Assembly (NCBI RefSeq): GCF_024171645.1
Contig: NZ_JALKAC010000007.1
Span: 1-64,000, forward strand
Source: Flavobacterium sp. HSC-32F16
GTDB taxonomy: Bacteria; Bacteroidota; Bacteroidia; Flavobacteriales; Flavobacteriaceae
Direction of reading: 5' to 3'
Length of the DNA: 64,000 nt
A program made the translations under genes and the position numbers. The notes under the pieces are model-generated. The model had not been told where the DNA came from. It did not search any database and worked only from the letters and a program-made list of their open reading frames with translations. Positions 28,301 through 36,775 of the stretch are shown piece after piece; the stretch's first letter is position 1, and each line of letters begins with the position of its first letter.

Positions 28301-31300
28301 TCAGGTAAAAATTAGAGGCTATCGCATAGAACTAGGAGAGGTTCAATATGCCTTAGAAAGTTACGAATCAATAGAATCTGCAATAGTATTGGCCAAGGAC
28401 AACCCCTCTGGTGATAATGAGCTGTATGTGTATGTACTGGGAGATGTCGCTTTAAATGTATCAGAGCTAAAGCAATATCTAGGAGGTATATTACCAAGTT
28501 ATGCCATTCCATCCAACTACACACAAGTATCCTCATTTCCTAGAACTCCCAACGGAAAGATCGATACCAAGGCCTTATTAGCCATGGAAATTGCAGGACT
28601 AGAGAGTGGAGCTGCTTATATCGCTCCAAGAACAGATGAGGAAGAAATGTTGGTAACGATATGGCAAGAGGTACTTAACAAAAAGAAGATAGGGGTTAAA
28701 GACCATTTCTTTGATTTAGGAGGAGATAGTTTAAAATTAATTCGATTAATAAGTTTAATTGACAGAGAGTTTAATATAAAATTAGAGCTAAAAGATATTT
28801 ATGAAATTCAATCATTAGAAGACCAAGTTAAGGTTATAAATGAAATTAAAAATAGTGAAGTCAAAAATATAGACCTGGCTAATGATTTACTCACTAGGTT
28901 AAAAGAACTTAATATTACTATAAAAGCAGTTAATGACAAATTAGATATTAAAGCACCTAAAGGTGTTATAAATAAAGAGTTATTAAGTGAAATCGAAGTC
29001 AATAAAGAAAGTTTAATTGCATTAATTGAACAATATTCAACATCTAAAATAACATGGGATAAACAGATTCCAGTAATAAAAAAACATGAAAATTATGAAT
29101 TATCATCTTCTCAAAGGAGAGTTTGGGTTTTAAGCCAGATGGAAGATGGTAATGTAACATATAACATGCCAGAGGTTTATGTTTTTAAAGGAGAGTTGAA
29201 CTTAGAAGCATTTGATTTAGCCTATCATACGTTAATACTTCGTCATGAAAGCTTAAGGACTAATTTTAAAGAAGATGAAAATGGAGAAATTAAACAGTTT
29301 ATTAAAGAACAGGAGGACGTTAAAAACAAAATTACCTTTAAAAACTTAACAAAAGATAAAGGAAAAAGAGATAAAGTAGGACAAACTATAGATAAATTAT
29401 GTAATTATAAATTTAATCTTTCTTCTGATGATTTATTAAAATGTACTCTATTACAGGTAGAAAATAATGAATGGGTATTTTGTTATGTAATACATCATAT
29501 CATTAGTGATGGATGGTCAATGGATATTTTAACAAAAGAGCTATTTGTGTTGTATAACGCCTTTATTAAAGGAGAAGAAAATCCATTAACGCCACTTCGC
29601 ATACAATACAAAGACTATGCTTCTTGGCAGCAGAAACAATTACAGGAAATTGATAGTGAGGGACATAAAAAATATTGGTTGAAACAATTTGAGGGAGAAA
29701 TTCCAGTATTAAATCTTCTGACCGATAAAAAAAGACCAGTAATTAAAACATTTAATGGAGGTACTATTAATAAACAACTTCCTAAAACTACAATAGAAGC
29801 TTTAAAAGAAATAAGTACGAAAGAAGGAGGTACCTTGTACATGAGTCTTTTAGCAATAGTGAATATACTTTTATACAGATATACGAATCAAAATGATATC
29901 ATTATAGGTAGTCCGGCAGGAGGCAGAACACATTCAGATTTAGAAAACCAAATAGGGTTTTATACCAATACTTTAGCTTTAAGATCTCAATTTGAAGGAA
30001 ATGACAGTTACTTAGATCTATTAAAAAAAGTTAAAGAGATAGCTCTAGGAGGTCTTGAGCATCAAATATATCCATTTGATGAATTAGTAGGTCAATTAGA
30101 TCTACAAAGAGATATGAGCAGGAATGTTTTATTTGATGTATTTGTAGCATTACAAAATACAGTTATAAGTAGTGAAAACAGATCATTCCCAGGTTTGCAG
30201 ATAGAGAGCTATAATGAAACAATTATTAAAGTCACAAAATTTGATTTAACATTTAATTTTAATCAGAGTTCTGATGGTTTATGGTTAAGTTTAGAATACA
30301 ATTCAGATTTGTTTTATGAAGAAACGGCAGATCGAATCGCTTTACATTTTTTACAGGTTACAGAAAGTATTATTGCCCATCCAAATAAGTCAATAAACGA
30401 TTTAGAGTATATAAATGACTTTGAAAAGGAACAATTGCTTAATAATTTTGGAGCTAAGTCTTCGGCATATGATGAAGAACAAACCATAGTATCACTTTTT
30501 GAAGATCAAGCAGACAAGACCCCGGATGCGATTGCTTTATTATTTCAAGAAAAAGAATATACGTATAAAAACCTTCAAGAAAAATCAAATCAACTAGGAA
30601 ATTATTTAAGAAATAAATATAAAATCCAGCCGGAAGATTTAGTTGGTATTAAGCTCGAGCGTAATGAATGGATAATCATTGCAATGTTAGGTGTCTTAAA
30701 ATCCGGAGGCGCTTATATGCCCTTAGATCCATCTTACCCTCAAGAACGAATTGATTACATGTTACAAGACAGTTCTTGTAAAGTAGTTATAGATGAAGAG
30801 GAGATTTTAACTTTCCAAAATGAAACGCATTATTATAAAGAAAATGATATTTCTTTTATAAATACGCCTAGTGACTTAGCGTATGTCATTTATACTTCTG
30901 GATCTACTGGAAAACCGAAAGGAGTGATGATCGAGCATAAAAATGTCGTTGCTTTTCTTGAAAGCTGTAAAAGCAGGTTTGGACTTTCTAATATGAAAAT
31001 GCCTTTATTGGCATCTAATGCCTTTGATATCTTTTTATTCGAATCTTTTTATCCTATGCTGACAGGAGGTACTGTGTTAATGCTTTCGAATGAACATATT
31101 AGAGATATGTACTTATTAGCAGATATTTTAAAAAATGTGAATGCATTTCATGCTGTACCAGCGCTGATGTCACAAATATTAGCTCATATAAAAAACACAG
31201 GAGAAATAGAAGAATATTATGGAATTTCAGATTTGTTTATAGGAGGTGATAAAGTTTCTACCAGTGTACTAAAAGAAATGCACGAAGTGTTTCCAAGGGC

Positions 31301-33596
31301 GTCAATCTATGAGTTATATGGACCTACCGAAACAACAGTGTTTGTTACTGCAAACCATTACTTAAAAAAACCTAGTGAAAATAATTATAATGGTGCATTG
31401 ATAGGTACACCAAATAAAGTCTCATATACTCAAATATTAGACAATAAAAACAAATTATGCGGCATAGGAATACCAGGTGAAATTTGTATAGGAGGTAATA
31501 GTGTGGCAAGAGGATATTTAAAAAGAGAAGTATTAACAGCTGAAAATTTTATTACTAATCCATACAAAAATGAACACGAAAAAATATATAAAACCGGAGA
31601 TTATGGAAAGCTGCTTTCCAATGGCGTTTTAGAGTTTATTGGAAGGAAAGATAATCAAGTTAAAATAAAAGGCCATCGTATTGAACTAGGAGAAATAGAA
31701 CACGCTTTAAATAGTTTAAGCTTTGTAAAAGAAGCAGTTGTAGTAGTAAAAGAAATGTCAAAAAATAATGATGAAGTAGTGGCATATCTAATCAGCGATG
31801 AAGAAATAGAAATAAAATCCTTAAGGAATATGTTACAGAAAACATTAACTGTTTATATGATTCCGACCTATTTTATACAATTAGATGCATTTCCGCTCAC
31901 TACTAATGGTAAAATTGATATAAAAGCACTGCCAAACCCAGAACATTCAGATTTAAAAGATCAGGAAACCTATGTTTCACCAACGAATGAAATAGAAGAA
32001 ATAATAGTAGGTGTTTATCAAGAAGTGCTTAGAAAAGAAAAAATAGGAATTAAAGATGATTTTTTCATTATGGGAGGAGATTCTATAAAATCAATTCAAA
32101 TAGTTGCTCGCTTAAAACAAAGAAACCTTTCCTTAACGATTCAAGACATCTTACTAAATCCGGTTATTGAAGATTTATCAAGAATAGTTAAAAAAGTAGA
32201 TGGAACTATTTCTCAGGAAACTGTAAAAGAGGAGACTGGTTTAAGTCCAATACAGTCTTATTTCTTCGAAAAACACCCAATAAATCATCATCATTTTAAT
32301 CAATCCATACTATTGTTTAATAGTGAAGGGATTAAGGAAGAAGGTGTTCGAAAAGTATTTGACAAAATAATGGAGCATCACGATGCTTTACGAATGACTT
32401 ATCATAAATCGGCATCAAATGTTTGGATGCAGAAGAATCATGGGGAAGAATTAAAGTATGATTTGGAACAATGGAATTATGATGATTTAGACAGTTTTCA
32501 TGAAAAATGCGAACAATTACAGTCTAGTATCAATATAAATGAAGGATCACTATTAAAACTAGGATTATTTAAAGGTGCAGCCGGCGACCATTTACTAATT
32601 GTTATTCATCACTTAGTAATTGATGCTGTTTCCTGGAAAATTTTACTAGAAGATTTAGAAATATTGTTTAATCAATATACGTTAGGTGAGACTTTAAAAT
32701 TACCATTAAAAACAGATTCATTTGTTCATTGGCAGAAAGAATTGCAAAGGTATTCTAAGACTGTGGCTTTAGAAAAAGAACAGTCCTACTGGGCATCAGT
32801 AAATGCAACAGCAATAGATAAAATTCCTTTAGACAAAGACAGTGGAAATAATTTTGTGAAGAATGAATCTACTCAATCGTATAGCTTAAGCAAAGAGTTA
32901 ACAGAAGTTTTATTAACTAAATGTAATAAAGCATACGGTACAGCAATAAATGAAATTTTATTAACAAGTTGTGTAACTGCCATTAAAAAAACTTTTCATC
33001 TTCAGGAAGTGGCTGTTTGGATGGAAGCACATGGGCGTGAAAATATTGATGCAGATATAGATATAAGCAGAACAATAGGGTGGTTTACGTCTATATATCC
33101 AGTCGTTTTCAGCCTAAAAGAAGACAAAAATATTTTAGAATTAATATCGGTTAAGGATACTTTAAGACGGGTCCCTAATAAGGGAATTGGTTATGGAGTT
33201 TCAAAATATTTAGCATCAAAAGAATATACTATAAACCCTGAGATTTCTTTTAACTATTTAGGAAATTCTAACGATAGTACAGAGATAAAGCAAGACACAA
33301 AATTATTTGAGATAATGGACCAATATAAAGGGAATGAGAGTTCACTAATAATGGAAAGAGAGCATCTTTTAGATATAAAAGCAATAATATCTGATGGATG
33401 TGTAAATGTAGAGATAAGTTATAGTCAAGATCAATTTTACGATGAAACCATAAAGGAAATAATAAAACAAAGTAAAATTAATTTAACAGGGTTAATTGAA
33501 GAATTATCAATGGAAAAAGAAGCCTATACAACCCCTTCTGATTTTACATTTAAAGGATTGAGCATGCAAGAATTAGAACAATTAAACAAAATTTAA
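22362..33596 (+). CDS. NRPS 3: docking-C-A-PCP-C-A-PCP-docking-C-A-PCP-E
   Basis: The largest synthetase, 3744 residues from the ATG at 22362, which overlaps the previous TGA by one base. A degenerate TubC-like domain occupies 1-50. Module 1: HH at 208, A core at 676, PCP Ser1065, pocket DAFWLGGTFK (Val). Module 2: HH at 1252, A core at 1731, PCP Ser2123 in GGDSL, pocket D-S-A-T-T-A-E-V-W-K, which I cannot assign. A second complete docking domain is embedded at about 2174-2228. Module 3: HH at 2378, A core at 2844, PCP Ser3241 in GGDSI, pocket DIFHFGLVFK (Hpg-like). A terminal epimerisation domain (about 3286-3725) has HHLVID at 3416 and the RTIGWFTSIYP signature, so the Hpg should leave as D. 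The end, TPSDFTFKGLSMQELEQL, is a COM-type donor for the next protein. Confidence 0.95.
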   Translation: MKDLLNKIQENNLLLKVVDGKLKVFTNGADINKNLIAEIKARKEELTEIILENGSLDNSNNINNTIHKTPELNGYPLSSSQQRLWTLSQVDRASISYNMPSIYELTGEFSYELLNQSFKNLIYRHEILRTVFKEDALGNVKQYIRNIEDVDFSLVEIDFRGINTYKQKLETYIEKECALLFDLEEGPLLRGVVIRLTNEKWIFCFVMHHIISDGWSIDVMMNELIGLYKLLGENRVDTKKELEIQYKDYAVWQQDQLVNGHLEKDKTYWLEHLKGDLPTLSHFGDFPRPAIKTYNGGIVERKIGTALYEQFKTLYKAHDGTLFMGSLSLLNVILQKYTGQEEFIIGSPVSGRTNTVLHDQIGFYVNTLALRTTFSLGDSFETLFGKVKENTLNAFEHQDYPFDELLDDLNIKRDLSRNALFDVMLVVQDSKEKQIADVLEGTSLSISPYKNEKHFGSKFDLLFSFTEVSDTLSIVIEYNSDIFSKSLCEQLLLHMEQLLEEILSSPQKDLSTISCLNAVEEQELLVDYNATETIYEEGISLLGLFKEQVALFPEQTALIYGKISLSYSELDVLSNQFSHYLEEHSELVLEDLIAIALPKSHWQIISILGILKAGCAYVPIALDYPQDRIDFMVSDTKSKIVITPELLFDFESRIGDYSTEKDICSRDLSSLAYVMYTSGSTGRPKGVLIEDGGIIRLVKNSNYINLTPSSILLSTGSFSFDAVTFEYWGMLLNGGTLILSEEDLFLSPIDLSSLIKAKGVTVMWFTCGLLNQLIDEAIDVFEGLKTVLSGGDRLSPVHIGKLRSRYPSLEIINGYGPTENTTFSTTHSVKEVGTGTHTIPIGTPISNSTAYILDAAMSLVPKGVVGELYLGGSGVSRGYLNREDLTEEKFISSPFITGQRLYRTGDLVKRNQNGEIEFIGRQDTQVKIRGYRIELGEIEHLLSTYPGVNSTLVVVEESQGDKLLLGYITSEEAIAESVLRDWLLRRLPSYMVPSYIHVLERFPLTVNGKIDRTNLPGITGMLSNNDLYVAPENETEKKLSELWMEILNVPQVGLLDNFFELGGHSLKATKLMSRIHKEFNVKLRLLEFFNHPDLQSQSALISSKTSVRYDSIPRLEEQDSYPLSLMQRRLWIMSQFEDANVAYNMSGVYVFKGHLELSLLEQSFKTLISRHEILRTYFKNDVSGDIRQYIQSIASVDFSLGFVDARKFSEAELSLALSKTLQTQFDLSQGSLLRVDIYQVSEDSWIFSSVIHHIISDGWSLEILIKELLILYNSLVTGVSHSLPPLQIQYKDYASWQLNTLTDSSSDQAYWFNQFSGDLPVLDLSGGKVRPGIKTYNGGVYNSKLSKTLSNTLSALLQKEEATLFMGLLSAVNALFYHYTAQEDIIIGSPIAGRDHRDLEDQIGFYVNTLALRTQFSKEDNFEELLSKVKTVVLDAHAHQLYPFDELVSGLGLQRDMSRNPLFDVQVIVQNKTSTETITSQELEGLSVTHYEGEVSHTSIFDLVFNFIESEDGINISTIYNTDVFDYDWLVQIHNHLEELLKEMLASSKTSLSKLSCLTEQEENHLLESFNALKIPYDSSRTIVSLIEEQVKKTPDAIAVYYEGIRLSYQELEDRSNQLAHYLIEEYGVSGNDLIGIMMDRSELMFIGILGILKSGGAYVPIDPDYPESRKEYILKDTQLKVLLTQSDYIFDLSYYSGNLFAMDLQLLGLTNSKHAPSLSIKANDLVYIIYTSGSTGNPKGVLVSHGNLIHSLAPRESVYGRIDRFLLLSSIAFDSSVAGIFSTLSTGGQLCVTKGSDISNVPFIADYIITEQISHLLTVPSYYRLLLNSLSEGGSSSLKEVTVAGEHCPISLITDHYSSAIGQSGCSLFNEYGPTECTVWSSVHKYEAGEKVTSTIGRPIANSHIYILNIEDALVPIGVIGEICIGGAGVTKGYLNRPELTNEKFVTDPFNAEGKMYKTGDLGRWNAKGEIEFLGRKDDQVKIRGYRIELGEVQYALESYESIESAIVLAKDNPSGDNELYVYVLGDVALNVSELKQYLGGILPSYAIPSNYTQVSSFPRTPNGKIDTKALLAMEIAGLESGAAYIAPRTDEEEMLVTIWQEVLNKKKIGVKDHFFDLGGDSLKLIRLISLIDREFNIKLELKDIYEIQSLEDQVKVINEIKNSEVKNIDLANDLLTRLKELNITIKAVNDKLDIKAPKGVINKELLSEIEVNKESLIALIEQYSTSKITWDKQIPVIKKHENYELSSSQRRVWVLSQMEDGNVTYNMPEVYVFKGELNLEAFDLAYHTLILRHESLRTNFKEDENGEIKQFIKEQEDVKNKITFKNLTKDKGKRDKVGQTIDKLCNYKFNLSSDDLLKCTLLQVENNEWVFCYVIHHIISDGWSMDILTKELFVLYNAFIKGEENPLTPLRIQYKDYASWQQKQLQEIDSEGHKKYWLKQFEGEIPVLNLLTDKKRPVIKTFNGGTINKQLPKTTIEALKEISTKEGGTLYMSLLAIVNILLYRYTNQNDIIIGSPAGGRTHSDLENQIGFYTNTLALRSQFEGNDSYLDLLKKVKEIALGGLEHQIYPFDELVGQLDLQRDMSRNVLFDVFVALQNTVISSENRSFPGLQIESYNETIIKVTKFDLTFNFNQSSDGLWLSLEYNSDLFYEETADRIALHFLQVTESIIAHPNKSINDLEYINDFEKEQLLNNFGAKSSAYDEEQTIVSLFEDQADKTPDAIALLFQEKEYTYKNLQEKSNQLGNYLRNKYKIQPEDLVGIKLERNEWIIIAMLGVLKSGGAYMPLDPSYPQERIDYMLQDSSCKVVIDEEEILTFQNETHYYKENDISFINTPSDLAYVIYTSGSTGKPKGVMIEHKNVVAFLESCKSRFGLSNMKMPLLASNAFDIFLFESFYPMLTGGTVLMLSNEHIRDMYLLADILKNVNAFHAVPALMSQILAHIKNTGEIEEYYGISDLFIGGDKVSTSVLKEMHEVFPRASIYELYGPTETTVFVTANHYLKKPSENNYNGALIGTPNKVSYTQILDNKNKLCGIGIPGEICIGGNSVARGYLKREVLTAENFITNPYKNEHEKIYKTGDYGKLLSNGVLEFIGRKDNQVKIKGHRIELGEIEHALNSLSFVKEAVVVVKEMSKNNDEVVAYLISDEEIEIKSLRNMLQKTLTVYMIPTYFIQLDAFPLTTNGKIDIKALPNPEHSDLKDQETYVSPTNEIEEIIVGVYQEVLRKEKIGIKDDFFIMGGDSIKSIQIVARLKQRNLSLTIQDILLNPVIEDLSRIVKKVDGTISQETVKEETGLSPIQSYFFEKHPINHHHFNQSILLFNSEGIKEEGVRKVFDKIMEHHDALRMTYHKSASNVWMQKNHGEELKYDLEQWNYDDLDSFHEKCEQLQSSININEGSLLKLGLFKGAAGDHLLIVIHHLVIDAVSWKILLEDLEILFNQYTLGETLKLPLKTDSFVHWQKELQRYSKTVALEKEQSYWASVNATAIDKIPLDKDSGNNFVKNESTQSYSLSKELTEVLLTKCNKAYGTAINEILLTSCVTAIKKTFHLQEVAVWMEAHGRENIDADIDISRTIGWFTSIYPVVFSLKEDKNILELISVKDTLRRVPNKGIGYGVSKYLASKEYTINPEISFNYLGNSNDSTEIKQDTKLFEIMDQYKGNESSLIMEREHLLDIKAIISDGCVNVEISYSQDQFYDETIKEIIKQSKINLTGLIEELSMEKEAYTTPSDFTFKGLSMQELEQLNKI
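23088..24563 (+). repeat. Near-identical 1.45-kb segment, copy 1
   Basis: Runs from the middle of the C domain to the A4 region of the Val A domain of NRPS 3 module 1. It matches 49966-51421 in NRPS 6 almost base for base on two blocks. A divergent stretch at about 23637-23785 (50515-50645 in the other copy) includes a 21-base length difference. Such similarity at synonymous positions points to recent duplication or gene conversion. Confidence 0.85.
28881..29048 (+). other. TubC-like docking domain embedded inside NRPS 3
   Basis: Residues of about 2174-2229 reproduce a complete N-terminal docking domain in mid-protein: DLLTRLKELNITIKAVND, then DIKAPKGVINKELLSEI, KESLIALIEQYSTSKIT. It is strikingly close to the true N-terminus of NRPS 6 (DLFTRLKTLNITLKVVND, DIKAPKGVLNEALLNEI, KESLIGLINQYSTSKIT). 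It lies between PCP2 and C3, where no docking is needed, so it records fusion of two formerly separate genes. Confidence 0.85.
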
Positions 33597-33600
33597 TAAA

Positions 33601-36600
33601 ATGGAAGATGTATATCCGTTAAGTCCTCTGCAAAAGGGAATGTATTATCATTGGTTAGCCTCTCCAACATCTTACTTTGAGCAAGTAAGCTATAGGTTAA
33701 AAGGAAGTTTAAATATAGCATTACTAGAAAAAAGCTATGAAGTTCTGGTTAATAGACATGCAGCTCTTAGAACTTTTTTCACCCATAAATTTGGAGAAGA
33801 CGTTCTGCAGGTAGTTAAAAAAGCAGGAGAGTCAACATTCTCCTATGAAGATGTAAGCTTAAATCCAGACTTTTCCTTTCAAGAATTTAAAGAAAAAGAT
33901 AGAAATAAAGGATTTGATTTGAGCAGAGGCTCACAAATGCGAATAAGTGTTTTGAAAATAGAACACGAAACATACGAATTGGTTTGGAGCCAGCACCATA
34001 TTTTAATGGACGGATGGTGTATAAGTATTTTAATTAAAGATTTTTTTCAGATTTATAATGATTTAAAAATCAATAAAAAACCGGTATTAGATCAAGTTGT
34101 TCCTTATTCAAAATATATACAATGGCTCGAAAAAGTAGATGTATCCAAATCAAAAGAATATTGGAAAAACTATTTATTAAACTATGAAACCAAAAGTTCA
34201 CCTCCAAAAAAAACAGCAGTTGGTAAAGGATCTGTTTCTAAAGAAATTACTTTAAAAATTGAAAAATCAGTAAGAAACAGCATAGAGCATGTCTGTGCGA
34301 ATCTGGGAATAACAGAAAATATTTTTATTCAAACAATATGGGGGATTCTTCTAGGAAAATATAATGGAACTAATGATGTTGTTTTCGGTTCTGTAGTATC
34401 TGGGAGACCTGCTGAAATAATTGGTGTTGAAAAAATAATAGGACTATTTATAAACACAATTCCTGTTCGTATACAATCGCATAAGGATATGACAGCAAAA
34501 GAACTTTTTAAACAAGTTATGCAGCAGTCCATTAATAGTACCTATCATCATTATATTCAATTAAGTGACGTATTAGAAGAGAGTAATTTAGGAAGAGATT
34601 TATTTGATCATATTTTAGTCTTTGAAAATTTCCCCATCGATGATAGTGTAATAGTTACGTCAGAAGAAGAACTTTCAGTATTAGAATCTGAAATTTATGA
34701 GCATAATAATTATGATTTTACAGTTGCTGTTGTTCCGGGAAAGGAGAGTTTAGATATCAGGTTCAATTATAACGGACAAATCTATGATGCTTTAAGAATG
34801 GAAAGATTAAAAGAGCATTTTAAAAATTGTATCCACGCCATTGCCAAAGATCCTGATAGTATTATTGACACACTGGATTATGTGTCAAAAGAAGAAAAGC
34901 AGCAAATAATAATAGATTTTAATACTGATACATTAGTATATAATAAAGCAAATAATCTAATTGCTCTTTTAGAAGAATATACAAAAAAAACACCTAATGA
35001 AATTGCGGTGGTTTATGAAGATAAAAGTATAACCTATAAAACATTAGAGGAAAAATCGAATCAATTCGCTCATTATTTAAAAAGCAATTATGAAATTGGG
35101 TTAGGTGATACTGTTGTGGTTAAATTAGAAAAGACCGAATGGATTATTATAGCCTTGTTAGGAATATTAAAATCTGGCGGGGTATATGTTCCTGTCGATA
35201 TAAATTACCCAGAAGAAAGAATTCAATTTATTGTAGAAGATTGTAAGTGTAAAGTGATAATCGACGAAGAAAAACTAAGTCTGTTTAAAAATAAAACCGA
35301 AACATGGCCAATACATAATGATTTTAAAATAAGATTGTTACAAAATGATTTAGCTTATATTATTTATACATCGGGAACTACAGGGAAACCCAAAGGTGTA
35401 ATGGTTGAACATAAAAATATAGTGTCATTTATTGAAAGCTGCAAAAAAGAATTTAGTATCGAAAAATTAAGATTACCATTATTATCATCTAATGCCTTTG
35501 ATATTTCTTTATTTGAATTGTTTTATCCTTTAGCAACAGGAGGAACAGTTACAATTTTAAGCAATAATAATATTAAAGACATAAATTATTTAGCCCAATG
35601 CATGAAAAATGTAAATGCATTTCATGCTGTACCAGCTTTAATGACTCAAGTATTAAATTATATAAAAAGCACAAACACACAGCATCAATTTCAAGGAATT
35701 AATAACCTTTTTATAGGAGGAGATGCTGTTTCTACGAGCATTCTCAAAGAAATGAGAGAAGTGTTTCCCCACGCAGCCCTACACGAACTTTATGGGCCGA
35801 CAGAGAGTACAATATTTGTTACCGCTCATCATTATGATAGTACTTCAAAAGAGAATGAATACAACGGAGCCGTAATCGGAAGTCCTAATCCAAATTCAAG
35901 CATATATATTCTTGATGAGCATAATCAAACTTGTGGATTGGGAATAGCAGGGGAAATATGTGTAGGAGGTGACGGAGTTACAAGAGGTTATATAAATCAA
36001 CTAAAATTAACGGAAGAAAAATTTATCGAAAATCCATTTGATTTAAGCGGTAAAATATACAAAACTGGAGATTTAGGCTGTTGGTCAGCCGACGGTAATA
36101 TTGAGTTTTTAGGCAGAAAAGACCAGCAGGTAAAAATACGAGGCTACAGAATTGAGCTTGGAGAGATAGAGAACACCATTTTACAGTATTCTGAGGATTT
36201 AAAACAAGTAGCTGTTGAAGTAAAAGAAAACAATCAGGAGAAAGTATTGGTCGCTTATCTAGTATCGAACATCAATGTAGATAAATTAGAATTGCGGAAT
36301 TTTCTGCAAAGCAGACTACCTGATTATATGGTTCCGGGTTTTTATGTGACATTAGAAAACCTGCCCTTAACTTCAAATGGGAAATTAGATAGAAAGGCCC
36401 TTCCTGGTATCTCAGAACAAGACATTATTAAAAGAGAATATGCCGCTCCAAGAAACGAAACCGAAGAGAAATTAGCAGAGATCTGGCAAGAGATATTAGG
36501 AATAGAAAAAATAGGTATAACCGATAACTTTTTTGAATTAGGAGGACATAGTTTAAAAGCGACACGTTTAATCGCAGAAATTTTTAAACATTTTCAAGTA

Positions 36601-36729
36601 GAACTTAATATATCTCTACTGTTTGAAGCACCTGTTTTAGGAGATTTATCTAATGAAATAGATAATATAATTTGGGTTAATACGGCTATAGATGTTAAAG
36701 ATGTAGAAACAGATGATATTGTGATATGA
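33601..36729 (+). CDS. NRPS 4: C-A-PCP, Hpg-activating
   Basis: A single module of 1042 residues starting 4 bases after NRPS 3. The C domain begins directly with MEDVYPLSPLQKGMYYHWL, a COM-type acceptor leading into a DCL-type condensation domain with HHILMDGWC at 132. This fits an upstream partner that ends in an epimerisation domain and delivers a D-residue. The A domain (about 455-935, YTSGTTG at 589) has pocket DIFHFGLIFK, close to the Hpg code DIFHLGLLCK. PCP carries Ser984. The A domain's C-terminal part and PCP resemble NRPS 1 instead of the other Hpg modules, so the domain looks chimeric. The tail (IWVNTA, then acidic, ending DDIVI) matches the tail of NRPS 5 and looks like a docking motif for a TubC-like partner. 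Confidence 0.95.
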   Translation: MEDVYPLSPLQKGMYYHWLASPTSYFEQVSYRLKGSLNIALLEKSYEVLVNRHAALRTFFTHKFGEDVLQVVKKAGESTFSYEDVSLNPDFSFQEFKEKDRNKGFDLSRGSQMRISVLKIEHETYELVWSQHHILMDGWCISILIKDFFQIYNDLKINKKPVLDQVVPYSKYIQWLEKVDVSKSKEYWKNYLLNYETKSSPPKKTAVGKGSVSKEITLKIEKSVRNSIEHVCANLGITENIFIQTIWGILLGKYNGTNDVVFGSVVSGRPAEIIGVEKIIGLFINTIPVRIQSHKDMTAKELFKQVMQQSINSTYHHYIQLSDVLEESNLGRDLFDHILVFENFPIDDSVIVTSEEELSVLESEIYEHNNYDFTVAVVPGKESLDIRFNYNGQIYDALRMERLKEHFKNCIHAIAKDPDSIIDTLDYVSKEEKQQIIIDFNTDTLVYNKANNLIALLEEYTKKTPNEIAVVYEDKSITYKTLEEKSNQFAHYLKSNYEIGLGDTVVVKLEKTEWIIIALLGILKSGGVYVPVDINYPEERIQFIVEDCKCKVIIDEEKLSLFKNKTETWPIHNDFKIRLLQNDLAYIIYTSGTTGKPKGVMVEHKNIVSFIESCKKEFSIEKLRLPLLSSNAFDISLFELFYPLATGGTVTILSNNNIKDINYLAQCMKNVNAFHAVPALMTQVLNYIKSTNTQHQFQGINNLFIGGDAVSTSILKEMREVFPHAALHELYGPTESTIFVTAHHYDSTSKENEYNGAVIGSPNPNSSIYILDEHNQTCGLGIAGEICVGGDGVTRGYINQLKLTEEKFIENPFDLSGKIYKTGDLGCWSADGNIEFLGRKDQQVKIRGYRIELGEIENTILQYSEDLKQVAVEVKENNQEKVLVAYLVSNINVDKLELRNFLQSRLPDYMVPGFYVTLENLPLTSNGKLDRKALPGISEQDIIKREYAAPRNETEEKLAEIWQEILGIEKIGITDNFFELGGHSLKATRLIAEIFKHFQVELNISLLFEAPVLGDLSNEIDNIIWVNTAIDVKDVETDDIVI
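36102..36552 (+). repeat. A-domain C-terminal/PCP cassette shared with NRPS 1 and 2
   Basis: From the A8 motif (GRKDQQVKIRGYRIELGEIE) to the PCP serine, this DNA is closely similar to 8801-9250 and also to about 11900-12349 and 15427-15879. Shared stretches include ISQYSEDLKQV-like and VKENNQEKVL-like coding. The preceding Hpg-type core instead resembles NRPS 3 module 3 and NRPS 5, marking a recombination junction near 36.05-36.10 kb. Confidence 0.65.
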
Positions 36730-36775
36730 AAATTAAGAGACCAAGGCCAGGCAGAATACTAAAAGAGTATTATAA

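Noticed and set aside
36730..36775. A frameshift hiding the missing A-domain core of the truncated NRPS protein
   Set aside because: The gap is only 46 bp, and the preceding gene ends with a complete PCP and docking tail, so the missing 300 or more codons are absent and not merely out of frame.
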